Of a DNA stretch of 64,000 nucleotides, positions 57,365-64,000 are shown in pieces. Location: assembly GCA_907163345.1 (NCBI GenBank), contig CAJQUN010001201.1:1-64000 (forward strand). Reading direction: 5' to 3'. A program made the translations under genes and the position numbers. The notes under the pieces are model-generated. The model was not told the DNA's origin and ran no database searches. It worked only from the letters and a program-made list of their open reading frames with translations. Numbering within the stretch: position 1 is the stretch's first letter; each line of letters opens with the position of its first letter. The stretch is from Haberlea rhodopensis (Eukaryota; Streptophyta; Magnoliopsida; Lamiales; Gesneriaceae).

Positions 57365-58381
57365 CTTACCAAATCACCTACATTAAACATAATATATATT
57401 ATTTATAATTTTTCATCATACAAATAAAACATGTTATATATCATCACACTAAATTATGCATCCTTATTTATCATTTACTTATCACTTTTATTATTCATCA
57501 TTCACTTATTTTATCCACGAACCAGACACACCTTTATTATTCATTATTCATCTTCTTTACTTGCATTGCCATGGGTTAATTTTTAATAATCATTTGTCCA
57601 CTAATCATGACATAAAAATACTATTTTCAATTGATAAATAATCTCGTTAAAATGATAGGATAATCTTGTTCTGCTGAAAGATAAAAACATTTATTAATAA
57701 TATTCACTTTTAATTAAATTAGTAACGAATTTTAATTAATAATATTAAATTCATTTTAATTGACAATATTAAAATAATAAAATTTAAAATTAGTTTTATT
57801 ATAATAATTTCAATCAAAATTTCTATTAAAATTTTTAAAAATAATAAAATTTATAAAGATAAAAAACAATATTATTAACAAGAATATCTGAGCAGAATAA
57901 TATTTATTATATACTATCTTGATGATTATCGAAATAAATATATTATTATTTATTTATAATTATTAGTTTATTACTTATCCTATCTAATTATCCGATCTAA
58001 TAATATTATCTATCATTCGATTATGCAACCGACCTCCCAAATTCGAAGCAATAAAATTGATTGAGAACTCCGAAATCTCCCAAAAAACAAGTTCCGAATC
58101 ATTCGCTGCACTCTCCCCCATTAACCCACGTGAAATTTTTCCCCCTTTTTTCCTCAAAACAGTGTTTCGGAAAACAATGAGAAAAATTTCCGTTCTTTTT
58201 TGGAGAAATTAGACTAGAAATTGAGGAGTAATGTATAGTTCTTAATGCCCATTGTGATATATTTCTTGATTTGTTTTTATCAATAAAAAAAGCCGGATTT
58301 TGATTCTTGTATATTTACAGGCAGAGGGGCAGATTTGAAGTTTTCACATTTATCATTTCTTTGTTAATCATTGTTGAATAA
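57365..58381. other. AT-rich region upstream of the Nudix gene
   Basis: Very AT-rich, with dense ATTATT-type low-complexity sequence at 57660-57970. The Nudix leader probably begins after about 58100. No other gene was seen. Confidence 0.4.
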
Positions 58382-60132
58382 ATGTCTGAATTGGTGGCTC
58401 GAACTGGTCGGCATCAGCAGCGTTACGAGGATGGTTACCGCCTCATTGCTGGGTATTTTTCCATACGTGCATGCATATTTTGACGTGTGTTCGGTTGCAT
58501 GTGAGTTTCGCTTCATTTTTTTGTTTTCAATTAGGGATTTGTTTTGGACGTTCCTGGAAAATTTATGATTCGACTTAAAAAATTTGGGTTTTTGTTTGAT
58601 TAAGGAAATGTGTAACTTTTGGGTTTTGAATTTCGTTCGTTTGGTTCTCGAGACATAAATTTGCCTCTGGGTTTTGTTAATTATGATAAATTTTGATTAA
58701 ATTATCTAAGCTTTAACATCGTACATATGTATTCAAGTGGGAATATATTGCGGAATGCATGTAATATAGAACCTCAAATTTTGTTATCCTTAAATTTTAT
58801 CTGATGTCTGTCGTTTTTGCAGTGAGGCTGATGCTCTAATTTTCTTGTCGTGAGTTGATCTTATGCCATCTCTCTGTTGCCCTTTTATAAGAAGGCAAAA
58901 GAAGTTTCAAAATTTTCCAATTCACATCATCATGCATTATTTCAGTTCTTTATCTGTAGCTTGCCCTGATAACTTTGTTCGTACATATAAGCATGCATGT
59001 AGTTTCTCATTTCTGACAGGTATATTTATTTCTCAGGTGTATTCCATTCAAATACATAAATGCAGAAAATAATGGAGGTGATTCATCTGAGACGATAGTT
59101 GCAGTACTAATGATCAATTCTACTAGTGGACCTGGTCTTCTATTTCCCAAGGTGGTGTGAGTTTTGGGCATACACATCTAAATAGTTGTTAGTGGAAACT
59201 CGAAGCATTTTCATTTATTGTTTTCCTTTTATGGTTTATAACGTTCTTTTATTGCTGATAAGATTATAATGGCCACATTTGTTATCCTTTTATTGGGAGT
59301 ATCCTAGGAAAAATGCTTTAGACAAGAAGATTGCAGGAAATCTCAGACTTTTTTGACTTGTAACTGGATATAAGTACTGATGGACAGTGAAAGCATCTTA
59401 TGAACTTTTTCTTTGTTGATCTAATTTTAAGTTTCTTGTTTATTGACTTTACTTTGTTTGTTTAAGTTGATAATTATATGAACCCTCCTTGGAGCAACCC
59501 TTGAGTGCTTTTTATGTATGGCTTTGACTGGTCATCTAATAAAGCATGAAGCTGGTTTTGTTTTCCTTGAGTTCAACCCAAATACCATCTTCTCCTGTCA
59601 TTGCAGTATATTATGTTCATTGATAAACTATTCTTTGAACTCAATCATATCTGGTACAATTTTAAGGATTAATTCTTGAAATGAAAATGGTTCAAAAACT
59701 ACGACATCTATTATTGAATATTATACTGATAAACTTTTTGCTTCTGCTTAGGCGGCTCTATATCCATGCCAATTTTTATGTGATATCACGTGATTTATAT
59801 ATTGAATTAATGAAAAGAATTTTTCTTGATGATTGGGAAAAAAAATAAATGATTTAACTGTGAATTGGACAAATGTGAGGTTTTTAAAATATGTTACATC
59901 CAATGAAGCCCTGGAAACCTGTGATTATTTTGATTAAGACATTCTTCTTTAATTTTAATATGTGCCTCTTAACTATGTGAAATCGAATGCATTATAAAAA
60001 TGATTGGCGATGTTACCATCTTTGTGCTTCTTCTGTTTTTCTTTACAGGGTGGATGGGAGAATGATGAAACAGCTGAGGAGGCAGCAGTCAGAGAAGCCG
60101 TAGAGGAGGCAGGAGTTCGAGGGGATTTAATG
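58382..60132 (+). CDS. Nudix hydrolase, first three exons (3' end not in window)
   Basis: Plant Nudix hydrolases of this group cleave nucleoside-diphosphate-linked substrates such as diadenosine or inositol polyphosphates. Exons: 58382-58452 (MSELVARTGRHQQRYEDGYR), 59037-59151 (CIPFKYI...GPGLLFPK) and 60049-60132 (GGWENDETAEEAA...). They join in frame to 90 residues. The Nudix box fits Gx5Ex7REUxEExGU: G63, E69, R77-E78, E81-E82, G84. A good donor follows (ATG/GTACAC). The exon that should code for the FKSK...EFSPEGLC part of the fold is not found before 64000. Either intron 3 is very long and filled with mobile elements, or the gene is cut short. Confidence 0.85.
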
Positions 60133-61319
60133 GTACACATAATGTCAAGTTGTTTTCCCTTCTATGTTTTGTATCATGTATGCTTATCTGATCTGAAGTT
60201 ATATCTGCATGATTATTAATAATATTTGGTTTCTGTTGTACAAGGCAATGCCTCGGTGTTGCTTGTAAGGTGGCATGTGCTATATGATGATGAAGTAACT
60301 CATTTATATGAACATAATCAACACTTGACTTTGAGTTCGAGAGCACAGCACCACACTGTTAGTTTCTTTGTTGGTGGATTCGGGGTATTTAGTACATAAA
60401 CAGCAAGTATAGCACATTCTCGGGGAAGTAAAACAATTCCCAGCCAATTAACGCTAGATTGCAGTTTTTATTTTGTTTTTTCCCATCATTGTTAAGGGAT
60501 CAAAGTTCTACAACAATTAGGTGTTTTATTAGCTTTGATATGATTTTCCGGCCTAATAAAGCCTCAATCTTTTCCAAATATTCTTTCTATTTTTTTTCAA
60601 GATTTGAAGTTCTGGAATTGCTGTTAATTGTTGGCGAGTTTTGGAGTTTGATTGTTCCTGATTTGACTTTGTTGCTTGTTATCCATGGTATTCTATATGA
60701 TGACACTGGTATAAGGCTTTTTCATATGGTTTAATTGTTGAAAATAACTGCTACGTGAATTTTTTCTTCATTTTGTGTGCATTTTATTCATGGCTGCTGA
60801 AATCTGGTTGAACAGGCCATATTGTTAATGTTCCTCGCTTGTTTAATATAGATCAGCTTCTGTGCTGAATGCTTATAAATGATGCATTTTGGTTGGTTAT
60901 TGAAGTAATTATTTAATAATATTAATAGGTGTTGCTCAAAATGAGTTAACAGTGTCAGATTAACAGTTCGAGAGGACTTTCTTATTGCCTATAAATTGTG
61001 GTTGAACTTAGTTGAAATTGTTTTCATTACTTGAAGCTAAAAAATCCAGTTAAGACCTTTTCCAAAACACCACCGTAATCAGTAAATCATACTACTATTC
61101 TACACGTTTGTGAAAGTTTAAAACCATGTACATCAGGTTTGAGATGTTTGATAATGTGGGTTAAACAGGGCTTTTACACTATTACATAATGAATACTAAA
61201 TCTAATGTGATTAGTGCCTGTGAGTAGTCTTATATCCTAATCTGATGGAAATTAGAAGCATTATCGTTTCAAACCAAGCCTTTTTTGGTCTCCCTCTTCC
61301 TCGGTTAATATGTGTATTT
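60133..61319 (+). other. Non-coding region after Nudix exon 3
   Basis: Probably intron 3 of the Nudix gene. It is AT-rich with no recognisable exon, repeat or mobile element. I looked in all three forward frames for the expected last exon and did not find it. Confidence 0.5.
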
Positions 61320-61640
61320 GTCATGGTCTCGCATCGCCTAATTGGGACATTTACTACATCTTAATTACATCTCTCTAAATTTCTCCTCAATGCAACCCGT
61401 CTCTCTTATGTTTCGTTTCTTTTCTTGTCATCATCATATGTTCATACATCCACATTAACATTCCCATCTCAATAACTCTCATCTTGTGCTCGTGCACTCG
61501 GTTTAGAGCCCCCCAACATTCAGCTCCATAACATAGCAGATCTAACTGCCGTTTTGTACAATTTCACTTTAAGCCTTAGAGATACCTTACGATCACAAAG
61601 AACACCCGACCCGACGCACTCTCCATTTCAACCATCCTGC
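61320..61640 (-). pseudogene. LINE reverse-transcriptase C-terminal remnant
   Basis: On the minus strand the pieces LRLKVKLYKTAVRSAML, GAECWGALNRVHEHKM and IEMGMLMWMYEH match the C-terminal part of plant non-LTR retrotransposon RTs, where the family has YGAECW and MRMLRWM. At least one frameshift and stops occur. It is a fragment only; no poly-A tail or 5' part was seen. Confidence 0.65.
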
Positions 61641-61835
61641 TTGTTTCAAGCACTCCTCAAATGAAATGATTTTTTATTTTAAATGAAATATAAGGTAATA
61701 AGCATACATATGTGCTTGTACACGCACACATACTTCAACCATCCTGCTTGTTTCAAGCACTCCTCAAATGAAATGATTTTTTATTTTAAATGAAATATAA
61801 GGTAATAAGCATACATATGTGCTTGTACACGCAAG

Positions 61836-61838
<3 letters not shown>
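61629..61838. repeat. 107-bp direct duplication
   Basis: TCAACCATCCTGCTTGTTTC begins at about 61628 and again at about 61735; the two copies look identical up to GTACACGCA. The first copy starts at the edge of the LINE remnant and the second runs into the TA repeat. Confidence 0.85.

Positions 61839-61902
<64 letters not shown>
61838..61902. repeat. (TA)n microsatellite, about 32 units
   Basis: Uninterrupted alternating AT up to the first base of the copia LTR at 61903. The length is probably variable and hard to assemble. Confidence 0.93.
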
Positions 61903-61908
<6 letters not shown>

Positions 61909-62127
61909 TTTCTAGGATAGAAATTGTATTTCTTCTATATCTTTATTCAAACAATTACATCTCCTTTTATAGGAGGGATATGCTACCCAATTAGGTAGAT
62001 AGATCCATCCATATCAGATATTTCCTATCCTAATGATCTTTTAAAAACAAAAGATCATTATCTATTTACAATCAAATATTCCATAGATATCCTAATCTAT
62101 TTAAGATCAATATTCTATAGTTCAACA
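61903..62127 (-). repeat. 3' LTR of the right-hand copia
   Basis: 225 bp, starting TGTTGAACTATAG on the minus strand and ending AAACTACA at the TA repeat. Its partner is outside the window. Confidence 0.85.
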
Positions 62128-62134
62128 CTCCCCC

Positions 62135-63631
62135 TCAAGTTGGAGCATAGATATCTATCATGCCCAACTTGCTGATAAGAAATTCGAAACTTGGCCTGAA
62201 TAGTCCTTTTGTGAGAATGTCCGCTATTTGTTGCGTCGTTGGTATGAAGGGCATACAGATAGTTCCGTCTTCAATCTTCTCTTTTATAAAATGCCTGTCA
62301 ATTTCAACATGCTTAGTTTTATCATGTTGAACTGGGTTATGAGCAATGCTGATAGCTGCCTTGTTGTCACAATATAATTTCATAGGGACGGTTACTGTAC
62401 TTCTCAATTCTTCCAAGATCCGTTTAAGCCATAACATTTCGCATATTCCCTGTGCCATTGATCTGTACTCAGCTTCAGCACTACTACGAGCCACGACATT
62501 TTGTTTCTTGCTTCGCCAAGTTACAAGATTTCCCCATACGAAAGTACAATAGCATGATGTAGACCTTCGATCTGAAATAGACCCTGCCCAATCTGCATCT
62601 GTGTAGGCCTCAATATTACGCTGTTGACTCTTTCCAAAAAATAACCCTTTTCCTGGAGAATTCTTCAAGTATCTTAGGATGCGGTAGACTGCTTCGAGAT
62701 GTTCCTCACATGGGGAATGCATAAACTGACTTACTAGGCTTACAACAAATGCTATATCTGGTCGTGTATGTGATAAATAAATCAATTTTCCCACTAACTT
62801 TTGATACCGAGTTATGTCTACTGGTTTTCCTTCTTTGCTTCCAAACTTATGATTTGGATCAATAGGTGTTTCGGTGGGACGACAGCCACTCATTCCAGTT
62901 TCTTTCAGTAAGTCTACCACATATTTTTTCTGGGATACTACAATCCCCTTTTTTGATCGGGCTACCTCCATGCCGAGAAAGTATTTTAGTGAGCCCAGAT
63001 CTTTGATTTCAAACTCAGAAGCAAGACAATTCTTCAACCGTACCATTTCCATCATGTCATCCCCTGTAAGAATAATGTCATCAACATATACTACAAGGAT
63101 AGCTACCTTCCCATCCGCTGAGTGCTGTGTGAACATGGTGTGGTCTGCTCGTCCCTGAGTATATCCTTGTTTTTTTACAGAATGTGTGAACTTCTCAAAC
63201 CAAGCTCTTGGTGATTGTTTTAGTCCATACAATGATTTTTTTAACTGGCATACCTTTGATCCAAACGTTTTCTCAAATCCTGGATGTGGATCCATATAGA
63301 CTTCTTCTTCTAAGTCACCATTCAGAAATGCATTTTTTACGTCTAGTTGTTGTAATGGCCAGTCTAGATTAGCCGCAATTGACAAGAGTACTCTGATAGT
63401 ATTTAGCTTTGCCACTGGTGCAAAAGTCTCAAGGTAATATATCCCATACGTTTGAGTGAATCCCTTAGCTACCAGGCGAGCTTTATATCTCTCTAAAGAG
63501 CCATCTGCATTGAACTTGGTGGTAAACACCCACTTGCAGCCAACGGTTTTCTTTCCCTTCGGTAGTTCCAATACCTGCCATGTTTCATTACTTTCAAGGG
63601 CTCGCATTTCTTCAGAATAGCTTCCTTCCAT
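62135..63631 (-). pseudogene. pol: RT and RNase H of the right-hand copia
   Basis: 498 codons open: WQVLELPKGKKTVGCKWVF, YKARLVAKGFTQ, DVKNAFLNGDLEEEVYM, VVYVDDIILTGDD, then RNase H with AYTDADWAGS, SSAEAEYRSMAQG and KHVEIDRHFIKEK. No stop inside. The start shown is not a true start: the frame upstream (63493-63998) carries the preceding residues and shifts by one base near 63617 in the EEMRAL region. Confidence 0.88.
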
Positions 63632-64000
63632 TCAGGAACCCCTAAAGCATCCTGCACAGTCTTTGGAATCTCCACAATGGATAATTGAGAGTTAAATGAT
63701 GAAAAATATGGGGATAGATTTTTATGGGAAACAAAATTTGACATTGGATACTTGACACAACTTCTAACTCCCTTACGTTGAGCGATTGGAAGATCAAGGT
63801 CAGACACAAGTATAGGTGGATTTGATTCTGGAAGAGCAGAATTACCTGGAACATTAGGAAAACTTGAAATGATCTGAGGTGCAGACTCTTGGAAGTGCTG
63901 GGAGGTGTTAGTCTCCATTCTTTGATTTTGGTTCCTTCTCGAGTAAACACGTAGCTCACCTGTTTGTTCCTTATTTGCATTTATAGTAGTGTTATGAGAT
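63493..64000 (-). pseudogene. pol: End of integrase / RT link region of the right-hand copia
   Basis: Frame from the window edge to about 63617 reads the loop after integrase (METNTSQHFQES, LPIAQRKGVRSCVKYPMSNF) and the RT start (VQDALGVPEWKEAIL). It then loses frame by one base. The integrase core itself lies beyond 64000. Confidence 0.75.

Larger units (their letters stand above)
61903..64000 (-). mobile_element. Copia element, 3' part, inserted at the TA repeat (runs off window)
   Basis: The 3' LTR is 61903-62127 (225 bp; plus-strand ends TGTAGTTTTC...TTCAACA). The polypurine tract (CTTGAGGGGGAG on the minus strand) abuts it. RT, RNase H and the end of integrase follow on the minus strand. 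It is related to the PPR-inserted copia: both end pol in KLGMIDI.PT and share RKGVR.C.K.PMSNFVS, but the LTRs differ. Confidence 0.92.

Overview
The window is plant nuclear DNA, most likely from a eudicot. It is dominated by LTR retrotransposons, several nested in one another, with stretches of host genes between them. All protein-based calls come from motifs I recognise by eye; no database search was run.

Layout. (1) 1-20359: a minus-strand Ty3/gypsy element of Tat/Retand type. It has a gag-pol, both a normal RT-linked and a second RNase H, and a spliced extra gene on the opposite strand. Its left LTR is cut by a 10.7-kb plus-strand Ty1/copia element of Sirevirus type (92-10768), which carries a third ORF of 816 codons after pol. 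(2) 20904-25361: a complete 12-exon vacuolar amino-acid transporter gene (AVT1-like), with one intron that looks U12-type. (3) 26472-46527: one copia family (minus strand) in the order LTR-body-LTR-body-LTR, bounded by a single 5-bp target duplication. The first body is split by a younger, nearly intact copia element (30272-38942). (4) 47054-53691: a decayed PPR gene split by another copia element (48030-52786). (5) 55530-60132: a broken glycine-rich ORF, a small Sec61-beta-like gene, a hAT-type MITE with an 8-bp target duplication, and the first three exons of a Nudix hydrolase gene. (6) 61320-64000: a LINE remnant, a 107-bp duplication, a TA microsatellite, and the 3' part of a further copia element that runs off the window.

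How it fits together. The host genes are unrelated single loci: amino-acid transport, ER translocation, nucleotide-diphosphate hydrolysis and a dead organelle RNA-binding factor. The TE layers can be ordered in time: gypsy before Sirevirus; tandem copia pair before the inner copia; PPR gene before its copia. LTR pairs look only about 0.7 to 2 percent divergent by eye, so the insertions are recent. Many of the frame breaks in the left 5 kb are single-base changes, several in homopolymers, and may be uncorrected sequencing errors rather than mutations.
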